From contig LDAQ01000012.1 in assembly GCA_001028025.1 (NCBI GenBank), positions 4,251 to 68,250 on the forward strand: a stretch of 64,000 bases of DNA, in the 5' to 3' direction. A program made the translations under genes and the position numbers. The stretch is from Faecalicatena fissicatena (lineage in GTDB: Bacteria; Bacillota; Clostridia; Lachnospirales; Lachnospiraceae). Below are positions 55,456-64,000 of the stretch, piece by piece; position 1 is the first letter of the stretch; every line of letters starts with the position of its first letter. The notes under the pieces are model-generated. The model made no database searches and was not told the origin of the DNA. It worked only from the letters and a program-made list of their open reading frames with translations.

Positions 55456-55974
55456 CTAATTTTTTTCCCGCTTCACCGCATACAGCAGATGGGGCATCAC
55501 CATTCCGTAATAATGTTTTGTAATCTCACCGCACACGGCCATGCCATTTCGCTTAGCCACATTCTGTGAAGGAATGTTGTTATCCCGAATGATGGAATAC
55601 ACTTCTTCTACCTGTAGTTTTTCAAATGCATAATCCCGGCATGCAATGGCAGACTCTGCGGCATATCCTTTGTGCCAGTATGCTTTCTGGAACAGATAGC
55701 CCACTTCAACGACTTCCCGGCCGCCGGCATCCTGCATGGTCAATCCGCACTGCCCAATCAGCTCACCGTTTTTTTTCAGTATCACCGCCCACAGGCCAAA
55801 ACCATATTCGTCATATCTATGTATCTGCCTGTCCAGCCAGTCCTGTACCTCTTCTTCTGAAAATGCATGTTCATATGCATACATGACTTCAGGATCCTGC
55901 AGAATTTTGCAGAGTGAATCATAATCCCCCTGGTTCATTTCGCGTAAATATAATCTTTCTGTTTCTAAAATCAT
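55456..55974 (-). CDS. GNAT-family acetyltransferase (RimJ-like)
   Basis: A 172-residue RimJ/RimL-type GNAT protein: LETERLYLREMNQGDYDSLCKILQ opens the domain; GYLFQKAYWHKGYAAESAIACRDYAFE is the acetyl-CoA region and SIIRDNNIPSQNVAKRNGM the C-terminal strand. Such proteins acetylate ribosomal proteins, peptides or small amines. The true start is the ATG at 55974 with GAAAGGGAATAATA; the longer open frame to 56259 overlaps the EFR1 gene and is not coding. Substrate unknown. Confidence 0.85.
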   Translation of the reverse strand: MILETERLYLREMNQGDYDSLCKILQDPEVMYAYEHAFSEEEVQDWLDRQIHRYDEYGFGLWAVILKKNGELIGQCGLTMQDAGGREVVEVGYLFQKAYWHKGYAAESAIACRDYAFEKLQVEEVYSIIRDNNIPSQNVAKRNGMAVCGEITKHYYGMVMPHLLYAVKREKN

Positions 55975-56159
55975 TATTATTCCCTTTCTATTAACTGCTT
56001 TATGATCTGCTGTATGGTCACGCACCACCGGCAGGGCATCCTGAACGGGTACCCTGCCGGTAAATAAATTTTCATTTTTCCTTGTACATTGTAAGTCAAT
56101 TACCAGACGATATACCAGTATCTTGTCAGTCCATTTTTCTGCAAATTGTGCCTGTATGT

Positions 56160-56906
56160 TTACACCGGACACTGATAGCGAGGCTGTCCCACGCTCTTTT
56201 TCCCATACTCGATCGCCTCCACAGGACAACCGCAGATACAGGCCATACAATGTGTACAACGCGTTCCCCAGACTGGACGGTTATCCTGAAGTTTCACGTT
56301 ATTAAGCGGACAGGCCTTCTCACACTTTCCGCATCCAATGCAGTTATCCTTCGCATAAAACTTGTCTGCATGTACGCATACAGGGTAATAAATGTCATTG
56401 ATAATGCCGCTCTTTATTTTGTCCTGCAGCGTAATCTTTATCTCCGGCAGCTTCCTGCCATCCCGGATATACTCTGCTGTTTTCCGGATCTCCGGCACGG
56501 CCTTAGTCACAATCATTTTCGCTTCCATTTCCTCCGGCGCCGGATACATGGCAATATAGTTCTCCGGCATCACAATCTCTGCGCACCCCATATATGTGAA
56601 ATGCTTTTGCTCACAAAGTTTCTGGAGATACTTCTCTGCATTCCCAATCCCACCGCCGCAAGTCATAACAAAATAGACCTTATGGGTGCCCTCAAATCTT
56701 ACCTTTTGGATCCACGCCTCCACCAGTCTCGGTATCCGCCATGCATAGGTCGGAACCACAAAAACAAGCCGCTCTTCCGGTTTGACAGCGGTTCCTTCTT
56801 TCTCTTTGATCGTGTCATTTAAATTTACGGCCGGCTCCCCAAGAACCTCCGAAATTTGTTTTGCTGCATATTCGCTGTTTCCTGTTCCTGAAAAGTAAAA
56901 AATCAT
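56160..56906 (-). CDS. EFR1-family flavodoxin-ferredoxin protein
   Basis: A 248-residue fusion: residues 1-150 are a flavodoxin-like domain (MIFYFSGTGNSEYAAKQISEVLG), binding FMN, followed by two 4Fe-4S motifs, CIGCGKCEKACPLNNV and CTHCMACICGCPVEAIEYGKKS. EFR1 proteins occur widely in clostridia and are assumed to move electrons at low potential; the partner is unknown. Ribosome site GGAGGAACGGCT. It lies upstream of the two GNAT genes and after a PHP-phosphatase gene on the same strand. Confidence 0.9.
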   Translation of the reverse strand: MIFYFSGTGNSEYAAKQISEVLGEPAVNLNDTIKEKEGTAVKPEERLVFVVPTYAWRIPRLVEAWIQKVRFEGTHKVYFVMTCGGGIGNAEKYLQKLCEQKHFTYMGCAEIVMPENYIAMYPAPEEMEAKMIVTKAVPEIRKTAEYIRDGRKLPEIKITLQDKIKSGIINDIYYPVCVHADKFYAKDNCIGCGKCEKACPLNNVKLQDNRPVWGTRCTHCMACICGCPVEAIEYGKKSVGQPRYQCPV

Positions 56907-56939
56907 AGCCGTTCCTCCTGCTCACTAACGCCCATTATA

Positions 56940-57725
56940 TCACAGCTCCCAGTATACCGGTACCATATTCTCAAAAGTACAGAACTTACGAAAACCAATT
57001 TTCTTTAATATTTCTTTTACATCCTCAATATGATCCCCCAGATGCGCCGTATCATGTGTATCAGACCCAATTGTTAGAATCTTTCCGCCCAGTTCATAAT
57101 ACCGCCTGAGAATTGCCCGGGACGGCATTAAGTCCTTCAGCCCGTATTTGAAGCTGGACGTATTCACTTCGATACCTTTTCCATCTGCAATGACCTGACC
57201 GAGTATCTTATCCACAAATCCCATGATTTTTTCATCCGGATATTCCCCATGCTGGTCATAACGCTTGATCATATCCAGATGTCCCAGAACCGAATAGTTC
57301 TTATATCTTTTTACCACCTCATATGTGGCCTCATAATATGCGCACTGAAACTCCTCCTGTGTTTTCCCTTTCTGGAACTCATAGTTCCAGAATTCCCGGT
57401 CATCGACCTGATGATTGCTGAGAATCACAAAATCAAAGGGATATTTTTCATAGTCCTGCTGAAAACATTCCGTTGTATGGAGCTGTACGCCAAATTCTAT
57501 CCCCGCTCTCACCGTCAGTTTTCCCTGATACTTCTGCCTGATCCTTTCCAGTTCTTTGAAATAGTTCTCATAGTCACAGTTCAGGTCCGTTTTCACACCA
57601 TAGTCCACGTGCTCTGTAAATGCGATTTCCTCCAGCCCCACCTGAACCGCCTTTTTGGCCATCGCTTCCATAGGGCACTCGGAATCATCACTATAATAAG
57701 TATGGACATGATAATCTGCCTGCAT
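56940..57725 (-). CDS. hisK: PHP-family histidinol-phosphatase-like enzyme
   Basis: A 261-residue metal-dependent phosphoesterase of the PHP family: DYHVHTYYSDDSECPMEAMA and EIAFTEHVDYG carry metal-binding histidines and acids, with AGIEFGVQLH, SNHQVDDREFW, VLGHLDMIKRYDQHG and IGSDTHDTAHLG. This matches the HisK histidinol-phosphatase form that completes the eighth step of histidine synthesis in Firmicutes; no other his genes adjoin, so a related phosphatase role remains possible. AGGAGGAAAAAAA precedes ATG 57725. Confidence 0.82.
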   Translation of the reverse strand: MQADYHVHTYYSDDSECPMEAMAKKAVQVGLEEIAFTEHVDYGVKTDLNCDYENYFKELERIRQKYQGKLTVRAGIEFGVQLHTTECFQQDYEKYPFDFVILSNHQVDDREFWNYEFQKGKTQEEFQCAYYEATYEVVKRYKNYSVLGHLDMIKRYDQHGEYPDEKIMGFVDKILGQVIADGKGIEVNTSSFKYGLKDLMPSRAILRRYYELGGKILTIGSDTHDTAHLGDHIEDVKEILKKIGFRKFCTFENMVPVYWEL

Positions 57726-57740
57726 TTTTTTCCTCCTGCT

Positions 57741-58144
57741 TCAGCTGTTTCGAAGTTCTGCCTCTTCCAGCAGATCTGCTTCTTCAAACTTCCTGTCTTT
57801 ATAATAATATTTCTTATCTCGGTCATCAATTTCCCTAATCACTCTGCACGGATTTCCAGCCGCGACACAATTGGGCGGAATGTCTTTTGTCACGATACTT
57901 CCCGCACCGACCACACTGTTTTCTCCGATACGCACGCCCGGGCAGATCACGGCACCCGCGCCAATCCAACAGTTATTCTCTATGATTACCGGATCCGCGT
58001 ACATATATTCTCTCATCTCAGGATTGACAGGATGTCCGACTGTTGCAATCGTCACTGCCGGACCTAACAGCACTTTTTCTCCGATCGTGATGCTCACGTC
58101 ATCTACAAAATTGCAGTTGCCCGAATTCTTTCTTTCATTGTCAT
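57741..58144 (-). pseudogene. Sugar O-acetyltransferase with deleted N-terminal part
   Basis: From the original ATG at 58144 (GGAGAAAACAGGT) only MTMKER-like codons remain before the frame breaks at about 58122. In another frame the sequence continues NSGNCNFVDDVSITIGEKVLLGPAV and the full hexapeptide-repeat half, ending AGNPCRVIREIDDRDKKYYYK. Compared with the intact neighbour at 58184, about 85 residues have gone. An ATG at 58097 could start a 118-residue fragment, missing much of the active-site region. A deletion plus frameshift is the simplest reading. Confidence 0.8.
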
Positions 58145-58183
58145 ACCTGTTTTCTCCTTTATTTCCTGCTATCTCTGCTCTGT

Positions 58184-58804
58184 TCAGAGGTTCTGTACCA
58201 CTTCCCAGGCCTCCGTGTCAAATTCTTTATCTTTATAATAAAACTTTTTGTCTTCCTCCGTGATCTTCCGGATAACCTTACACGGATTCCCGCCTGCTAC
58301 TACCCAGTCAGGGATATCCTTAGTCACCACGCTGCCCGCACCAATGACTGTATTGCTTCCGATATGTACTCCCGGAAGAATCACTGTGTTGCCGCCGATC
58401 CACACGTTGTCTCCTATGGAAACTGCTATGCCGTATTCATACTTGGATTTTCTGGATACCGGGTGTACCGGGTGCCCTGCCGTATAGATCGAGACATTGG
58501 GTGCCAGCTGGCAGTTGTCACCGATTGTGACTTTAGCCACGTCTATAATCGTGCAGTTATAGTTTGCAAAGAAACTCTTTCCCACTTCGATGTTGGAACC
58601 ATAATCACAATAAAACGGCGGATTAATAAAGGCGCCTTCAGATTTGCCAAGCATTTCTTTAATTATCTTTTTTAATCCCTCATAGTCTGAGCGGTCCGCA
58701 GTATTCAGTTCCTGCATCAGTTTTCTGCATCGCTTCTGTTCCTCCATTACGGAATCATCGGAAATATACGCCATCCCCAGGTCTCTTCGTTCTCTGTTAT
58801 CCAT
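58184..58804 (-). CDS. Maltose/galactoside O-acetyltransferase-like protein
   Basis: A 206-residue left-handed beta-helix acetyltransferase: N-terminal Mac domain (AYISDDSVMEEQKRCRKLMQELN), then hexapeptide repeats (VAKVTIGDNCQLAPNVSIYT, catalytic H in TAGHPVHP, VWIGGNTVILPGVHIGSNTVIGAGSVVTKD). It transfers acetyl groups from acetyl-CoA to sugar hydroxyls. Start at ATG 58804 (AGGAGGTAGTGAAT). The neighbouring pseudogene at 57741 is a paralogue. Which sugar is unknown. Confidence 0.9.
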   Translation of the reverse strand: MDNRERRDLGMAYISDDSVMEEQKRCRKLMQELNTADRSDYEGLKKIIKEMLGKSEGAFINPPFYCDYGSNIEVGKSFFANYNCTIIDVAKVTIGDNCQLAPNVSIYTAGHPVHPVSRKSKYEYGIAVSIGDNVWIGGNTVILPGVHIGSNTVIGAGSVVTKDIPDWVVAGGNPCKVIRKITEEDKKFYYKDKEFDTEAWEVVQNL

Positions 58805-58940
58805 ATTCACTACCTCCTGATCATTTTCTCTTTTTAAATGTTCCATTGCATACTAGTAGTCCGTTCTCCAAGTACGTGTGCATATAGCACCTGCTATCTG
58901 CCTGTTAGACTGACCTGAATCTACATGTACCAGTCATTTC

Positions 58941-60296
58941 TTATATTGTATCAGCTGTTAGATTTTTCATCCATTTATACTTCTTATAATGCAGGTAAAC
59001 CGCGGGCAGCTTCACGAATTCATCCAGATTCAGCAGGAAATAGACTACGAGAATCGGAAGCTTCCACACAAATGCGGCCAGTATACCGATAGGTACGATA
59101 ATCACCCACATTGTTATCAGATCGCAGAAAAGCCCAAACCGGGTGTCACCCCCTGCACAGAAGATTCCGGCAATTATGGTAGAATTCATTGCCTTCCCTA
59201 TCATGTAATAGGCACATATAAAAAGCATCATTTTCAGATATTCCTGCGCCTGCCCGCTGAGAGTGGATGCAAACCGTATGATCAGCGGACTGCATGCAAG
59301 AAGCAGGCCACCCGACAGCGCTCCAGCAGCCAGTGAAAGTCTGCAGAGCCTTCCGCCATACTCCTTTGCCAGCTCCAGATCCCCTCTGCCCAGTTCGTTT
59401 CCCACCAGAATTCCGCTGCCGGTCCCAATTCCAAGACACATACAGGCAATGATATTTTTCGCAATATTTGCGATGGAATTAGCAGCTACCGCGTCACTGC
59501 CCAGATGCCCCATAATCACGGAAAACATTGCAAATCCGCAGCCCCATACAAGTTCGTTTCCTAATACAGGAACTGTGTAATGATAAAAATCTTTTTTCAG
59601 TCCCCCGCTGTCTGCTTTCAGATATTTCCACCGGATGCGGACTGTACTTTTCTTTCTGTTCTCCAGAAGTACAAGCAGTAACTCCACTGCCCGTGAAAAT
59701 GTTGTGGCAAGCGCTGCCCCCACAATTCCCATTTTCGGGAATCCCAGTAATCCGAAGATCAAAACTGCATTTAACAGAATATTCAGGACCACGGCTACAG
59801 AACCATATATTGTACTTCTCATTGTCCTGCCGCTGTTCTTCATAATACACAGGTAGATCTGGGAGACTCCGGTAAACAGATAGGACAGGCTGACTACTCT
59901 GAGATACGGAATTCCAAGCATGATCAGCTCTGCGTCATTCGTAAATATACGCATCAGCAGGCCGGGGATAAGCACCGCTCCCAGGAAGAATACAAACGAA
60001 ATCAGACAGGATACTTTCAAAACAACTGCCAGCACCTTTTCCACAGACCCAGCATCACCTTTTCCCCAGTACTGTGCCGCCAGAACAGTCGTCCCAATGG
60101 TCAGTGCAGCATAAAAAAGATTCAGCACAAACTGTACCTGGGTTGCCAGTGATACTGCAGACAGTGCACTCTGGTTTAAAAAGCCCAGCATCAGGGCATC
60201 CGATGCACTGACAAGAGCTGTCATTAGATTCTGCACGGTAATCGGCAGGACAAGGGCAAACAGCTTTTTATAAAATTCATTATTTTTTACTTTCAT
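58941..60296 (-). CDS. MATE-family exporter
   Basis: A 451-residue twelve-helix MATE protein (LVLPITVQNLMTALVSASDALMLGFLNQSALSAVSLATQVQF read in parts, GELGRGDLELAKEYG-like linker at mid-protein). It lies opposite an AraC-family gene at 60433 across a 136-base gap and is probably controlled by it. It is not closely similar to the 17089 MATE. Substrate unknown. Confidence 0.88.
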   Translation of the reverse strand: MKVKNNEFYKKLFALVLPITVQNLMTALVSASDALMLGFLNQSALSAVSLATQVQFVLNLFYAALTIGTTVLAAQYWGKGDAGSVEKVLAVVLKVSCLISFVFFLGAVLIPGLLMRIFTNDAELIMLGIPYLRVVSLSYLFTGVSQIYLCIMKNSGRTMRSTIYGSVAVVLNILLNAVLIFGLLGFPKMGIVGAALATTFSRAVELLLVLLENRKKSTVRIRWKYLKADSGGLKKDFYHYTVPVLGNELVWGCGFAMFSVIMGHLGSDAVAANSIANIAKNIIACMCLGIGTGSGILVGNELGRGDLELAKEYGGRLCRLSLAAGALSGGLLLACSPLIIRFASTLSGQAQEYLKMMLFICAYYMIGKAMNSTIIAGIFCAGGDTRFGLFCDLITMWVIIVPIGILAAFVWKLPILVVYFLLNLDEFVKLPAVYLHYKKYKWMKNLTADTI

Positions 60297-60432
60297 TGGT
60301 TTTCCTCACAAATACAGCATGTTGATTGTTTCTATTTTTTCCGCGGTATAGTATAATGATATTATTCAAATTCGCCCTTTTCTATCAATATATTCTTCAT
60401 TTTTTATAATAATCGTATTTATGAGGTGTAAT

Positions 60433-61329
60433 ATGGCTAAAGTCAATCTGGATCTTACGCACGATGCTTCTGAAATTGTTCACTATGATACAGCCCGCAT
60501 TCCTTTATATATCAAAACCGGCAATCTGTCCAATTATCCTGATAAACGCGCCCTCTGCCACTGGCATGAGGATATTGAATTTATCAGGGTCCTGAAAGGC
60601 AAGATGAATTATAGTATCAATGGGAAAAAAATATTGTTAAATGAAAATGACTGCCTTATGGTGAACGCAAAGCAGATGCATTACGGATATTCGCAGAACC
60701 AGCAGAACTGTATATTTATATGTATCCTGATCCATCCCCGGCTTCTCGCAACAAATCAGCTGCTGAAACAGAAATATTTTGTGCCCGTCCTGGATAATTC
60801 CCGCCTGGAATATCTCCACTTTGGACCGCAGGATATCCTTCACGATGAGATGATGTCACTGCTTGACCGGATCATGCAGCTGAAGGAACAGGCTGTCCCG
60901 GGATATGAGCTGGGAGTAATGGGGTCTATGATGCTCATGTGGAACCGTCTTCTCGGAATCCCTCAAATGGCCTCCTCAAAACCTGAGGTCCTGCCTGACT
61001 CTGATCTGGCAATTCAAAAAGACATGGTATCGTTTATTTATCAGAATTACGCAGAAAAATTAGCACTCGCAGATATTGCCGCCGCAGGAAACGTCAGCCG
61101 CAGTAAATGCTGCATTATCTTCAAGCAATATCTGCAGCAGTCCCCTATAGACTTCCTAAATCATTACCGGCTGGAGGTAAGCTGCAGCCTGCTGAAAACT
61201 ACCGCACTCACGATCACAGAGATTGCAACGGCCTGCGGGTTCAATCATCTCAGCTATTACTCCAAGTTTTTTTCCAAAAGCTATGGATGTACCCCCAATG
61301 AATTCAGAAAACAGCACCTTACTGAATGA
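60433..61329 (+). CDS. AraC-family regulator with cupin sensor
   Basis: A 298-residue regulator with an N-terminal cupin (CHWHEDIEFIRVLKGKMNYSINGKKI, then NENDCLMVNAKQMHYGYS) and a C-terminal AraC domain (LALADIAAAGNVSRSKCCIIFKQYLQQSPIDFL, then TACGFNHLSYYSKFFSKSYGCTPNEFR). Start at ATG 60433 (AGGTGTAAT). Divergent from the MATE exporter, its likely target. Confidence 0.88.
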   Translation: MAKVNLDLTHDASEIVHYDTARIPLYIKTGNLSNYPDKRALCHWHEDIEFIRVLKGKMNYSINGKKILLNENDCLMVNAKQMHYGYSQNQQNCIFICILIHPRLLATNQLLKQKYFVPVLDNSRLEYLHFGPQDILHDEMMSLLDRIMQLKEQAVPGYELGVMGSMMLMWNRLLGIPQMASSKPEVLPDSDLAIQKDMVSFIYQNYAEKLALADIAAAGNVSRSKCCIIFKQYLQQSPIDFLNHYRLEVSCSLLKTTALTITEIATACGFNHLSYYSKFFSKSYGCTPNEFRKQHLTE

Positions 61330-61414
61330 ACGATCACTTTTCATAGCATGCTATTTATTCATCTGCCTCTTTATGGTTCCTATCGTGTTGAAGCTGATAT
61401 GCCGGTCCATCACT

Positions 61415-63643
61415 TTAAAGTAATGGACTGGCTTCTCCGATACCAAATAATCCGAGCCGGTGAAGAGCTCTTGTACATGCAATATACAAAAGATTCTTAT
61501 CTTCTTCACTTTTATAGTTCTTCTGATCAGCGTCGCAGATTAAGACCGCATCAAACTCCAGCCCCTTTGACATATAAACCGGCATAATAAATCCCCCCTG
61601 AAGCTCCGGCATGCTCCCTTCCTGTACCAGCTGAATATTCGACCTGTCCTTCAGGCTTTCAAACAGGATACGGGCATTTTTCCCGCTTTTACAGAGCAGC
61701 CCGATGGACCGATACCCATTTTCCAGGCAGTAACTGACCTCATCAGCTATCATTTTATCCAGTTTCTTCTGATCACCTGCCATATGAATCTCCGGTTCAT
61801 CCCCATTTCGATTAAAGCTCTTGATCTCAGGCCTGTGATCAATAAATTTCAGGCTGTAATTTAATATTTCATTCGTGCAACGGAAACTTTTATCCATAGT
61901 AATCAGGGAAGTTCTTCTCATTTTCAGGATACCTCCTATCTGCTCATATAAAGTCAGATTCTCCTGTTTTTCCAACGTTTGATTAATATCCCCCAGGATC
62001 GTGAATTTAGAATTCGAAAACAGCAGGTGAAAGATCTCATATTGAAGGGGATAATAGTCCTGAGCTTCATCGATTACCACCTGTTTGATGTCCTGATACC
62101 TGATTCTGCCCCCCTCTGCTCCCCCGCCGGCAGGATATGCGTTCTGTGGCGTTCTTTGCGAATACCTGCCAGCGCCGTTCATCTTCAGATATAAATATGC
62201 CAGGGCAATGGCATCATCGTAATATAGATAGCCGGTATCCAGATTTTCCTGTGTATATTCCAGTATTTCCTCCAGACTGCCGCAGGCCCCGGAATCCCCT
62301 GCCAGACTACGGAAATAATCTTTATCGCGAAACAGTTTCCTATAAAGGCTGAAAATATCAGGCTTCGTAAATTTCTGAATCCCCTGCCTGATCAGCTCCT
62401 TTTCAGAATTTCTAATCCGGCCCTTTTTAGAATCCCTGATTAAATCCATGATTATATCTTCCAGCTGCTTTAATTTGATTCCCAGTGGTGTTTCCGTTCT
62501 GCCCAGCACCTTATTTCTCAGAGCTTCTTTTTTAACGATACACTTATCCTCATAGTACACATCCTCGAACTCGATCCACTTATGCGGAAGATCATTGATA
62601 AACCGGTTTAAAATTTCCAGGAACTGAAGTGAGGTTTTAAACTCTATGCTGCTTTTAATAATCCTATGGTACCCATTGCTTGTAATCAGATTTTCCAGAA
62701 ATTTATTTTTGGACTGGATACGCTTTGTTTTCAGAACAGATGAAAGGATATCTTCGAATACAATAGAGACAACATTACTCTCTCCCAGTTCCGGCAGAAC
62801 GTCCGAAATATATTGTTCAAACAGGGTATTCGGTGAGATAATCAGGATATTATTTGCCGACAGCCTTCCCGACAGCCCCTGATACATGAGGTATGCAGCC
62901 CGGTGAAGCGCAATAGATGTCTTGCCGCTGCCCGCCACCCCCTGTACCATCATCAGATCATTTTCCATATCCCGGATCACAATATCCTGCTCCCGCTGTA
63001 TCGTCTCAACAATCGCCTTCATCTTTGTGGATGTATTCTGAGACAGCAGCTGCCGCAGAAATTCATCCACTATCTGCACATCCGCATCAAAAAAATACTC
63101 CAGTTTACCGTCGTTAATCTCATACTGCCGCTTCAAGTTCACCTCGCCTGTGATCCGCCCTGCCGGTGCATCATAAAAAACGTTTCCCGTCAGAAAGCGG
63201 TAAAAAACACTCGCAATTGGTGATCTCCAGTCGTAAACATACATTTCATGCGATGTTTCTTCCTTCAGAGAAGACCGTCCGATATAGATTTTTTCGAATG
63301 CCTCTTCCTCCTCAAATTTGAAATCAATCCGTGCAAAATAAGGCGACTTTATGATCTTTTCCAACAATATTATTTTATTTTCCATTTCCTCATAAGCTGT
63401 GATTTTATCCGAAACAAAGTTCATATCCTGACTCAATTCGGCAAGAGCCTCAAACCCATCTGAGGACCTGAGATCCGGTATTGAATGGGATGTATTATCA
63501 CGAAGCTCCTTCTTAGCAGCTATAATATCAGACTTATTCTCCTCGTTACGCTTTCGGGCACGTTCCAGCTGCCTAGCAGCAAGCGCTGTGGTTTCAGCTA
63601 ATCTTCTATTCTCAAATTCCAGTTCAGACTGATTATATTCCAT
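61415..63643 (-). CDS. helD: HelD-like RNA polymerase-recycling ATPase (SF1 helicase)
   Basis: A 742-residue UvrD-like ATPase. It has a long N-terminal coiled coil (first 90 residues, RNEENKSDIIAAKKELRDN), a segment with YDWRSPIASVFYRF, Walker A VQGVAGSGKTSIALHRAAYL near residue 235, Walker B VVIDEAQDYYPLQYEIFHLL near 530, and motifs IV-VI (GDINQT, DKSFRCTNEI, YIACTRALHRL). This matches HelD, which frees stalled RNA polymerase and, in related HelR, gives rifamycin tolerance. ATG 63643 is preceded by GAAAGGTGTTTATTGA; a perfect stem-loop lies just upstream. Confidence 0.9.
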   Translation of the reverse strand: MEYNQSELEFENRRLAETTALAARQLERARKRNEENKSDIIAAKKELRDNTSHSIPDLRSSDGFEALAELSQDMNFVSDKITAYEEMENKIILLEKIIKSPYFARIDFKFEEEEAFEKIYIGRSSLKEETSHEMYVYDWRSPIASVFYRFLTGNVFYDAPAGRITGEVNLKRQYEINDGKLEYFFDADVQIVDEFLRQLLSQNTSTKMKAIVETIQREQDIVIRDMENDLMMVQGVAGSGKTSIALHRAAYLMYQGLSGRLSANNILIISPNTLFEQYISDVLPELGESNVVSIVFEDILSSVLKTKRIQSKNKFLENLITSNGYHRIIKSSIEFKTSLQFLEILNRFINDLPHKWIEFEDVYYEDKCIVKKEALRNKVLGRTETPLGIKLKQLEDIIMDLIRDSKKGRIRNSEKELIRQGIQKFTKPDIFSLYRKLFRDKDYFRSLAGDSGACGSLEEILEYTQENLDTGYLYYDDAIALAYLYLKMNGAGRYSQRTPQNAYPAGGGAEGGRIRYQDIKQVVIDEAQDYYPLQYEIFHLLFSNSKFTILGDINQTLEKQENLTLYEQIGGILKMRRTSLITMDKSFRCTNEILNYSLKFIDHRPEIKSFNRNGDEPEIHMAGDQKKLDKMIADEVSYCLENGYRSIGLLCKSGKNARILFESLKDRSNIQLVQEGSMPELQGGFIMPVYMSKGLEFDAVLICDADQKNYKSEEDKNLLYIACTRALHRLGLFGIGEASPLL

Positions 63644-63668
63644 TCAATAAACACCTTTCACTTAAAAT

Positions 63669-63693
63669 CAGCAGGGAAAAAGGTTCCCTGCTG
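63669..63693 (-). terminator. Stem-loop upstream of helD
   Basis: CAGCAGGGAA (63669-63678) pairs with TTCCCTGCTG (63684-63693) around a 5-base loop. On the reverse strand it is followed by ATTTTAAG and then the helD start, so it could be a terminator for an upstream transcript or a leader attenuator. Confidence 0.55.
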
Positions 63694-64000
63694 GATCACC
63701 AAGAACTATATCATTGGATAAAATTTTACCACACTTTAACTTATAAAAATAGGGGAAAATTTTTAATTGTGCGGGGGACTAGGGGGAGAAAGGGTCGCCT
63801 GACTGATCTGGGGAGAGGGACACCGGCCGGGAAGACAGGGGGCTTTCTGGAAGTAACCCGCTTACGGAGAAGTACTAGCGCAAGAGGAGCTGTCCATGAG
63901 GGCACGGGTAGTGTAACCAATTCTGTGTTTCTGGTAAAAAATGGCTCCTTTTTGGTAAGAATTAAGATATGACAATTCTTTAGGTAATTGCGAAACACAT
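63694..64000. other. Intergenic region at window end, no gene seen
   Basis: AT-rich up to 63770, then a G-rich stretch (63772-63850) with GGGTCGCCTGAC, faintly like the border of the palindromic elements, then mixed sequence. If an element starts here its right arm lies beyond the window. No credible protein frame. Confidence 0.4.

Noticed and set aside
63741..63998. Open frames at the right end of the window
   Set aside because: No start signals and low-complexity G-rich origin; more likely degraded repeat.
1..64000. CRISPR arrays, tRNA or rRNA genes
   Set aside because: I saw no regularly spaced repeats and no cloverleaf or rRNA-like sequence on either strand, although small RNAs could be missed by eye.

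Overview
The window looks like part of a chromosome from a gut-type Lachnospiraceae (anaerobic Clostridia). The basis is moderate GC with strong AGGAGG-type ribosome sites, ATG/GTG/TTG starts, anaerobic chemistry (FeFe-hydrogenase-like protein, superoxide reductase, EFR1 flavodoxin-ferredoxin, corrinoid-type methyltransferases), PTS and rhamnose catabolism, and many AraC/MarR/MerR/two-component regulators. I see no rRNA, tRNA, CRISPR array, prophage or complete transposon. The genus is not determined.

Layout. 0-7 kb is a sugar island: a partial glycoside hydrolase and a PTS EIIBC, divergent from an AraC regulator, then a rhaB-lacI-rhaA operon whose promoter carries two LacI-type operators. 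7-12.7 kb holds a four-domain CoA-disulfide reductase/rhodanese/TusA/DsrE fusion, a DedA protein and an AgrC/LytTR-like two-component pair. 13.8-16.7 kb is a Bce-type ABC exporter. 17-25.5 kb holds a MATE pump, an FGGY kinase, a ferritin + superoxide reductase pair, an ECF sigma/anti-sigma pair, a DUF3788 protein and a MerR/GyrI regulator. 25.5-36 kb holds a C45 hydrolase, a hydrogenase-like protein, DegV, a URO-D-type methyltransferase, a periplasmic-sensor hybrid kinase and a MarR/FUSC efflux pair. 36-43.9 kb holds a PAS hybrid kinase, a 777-residue zinc-ribbon/nuclease protein, a prenyltransferase-fold protein and an AraC regulator. 44-50.6 kb has a DUF1538 transporter with a tandem PII protein behind a structured leader, and an opposing tetrose/pentose operon (URO-D, sugar-binding protein, DhaL remnant, RpiB, TIM) damaged by an internal deletion. 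51-64 kb is a patchwork: DUF4180, an XRE-superoxide reductase fusion, an Rpn nuclease, decayed chimeric genes, acetyltransferases, EFR1, a PHP phosphatase, a MATE/AraC pair and HelD.

The most striking non-coding signal is a dispersed family of 210-300 bp near-perfect palindromes (12766-13050, 13417-13698, 26747-27030, 51607-51908, divergent member 41709-41943, half copy near 20203). Arms differ between copies but stay complementary within each copy. Each centre holds two hairpins, the first with an invariant CTGATG loop and conserved internal-loop strands, and a covarying tail helix follows. They look like either a non-autonomous mobile hairpin or a large structured RNA class.

A second signal is a ~100-nt structured leader present twice (44094-44195 before DUF1538, 50981-51083 before a small ORF and DUF4180), with stem-loops followed by a U-rich terminator-like hairpin: a candidate riboswitch I cannot name. 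At least three genes or gene pairs are deletion-scarred (48.3 kb, 54.5-55 kb, 58.1 kb), so this stretch appears to be undergoing gene decay.
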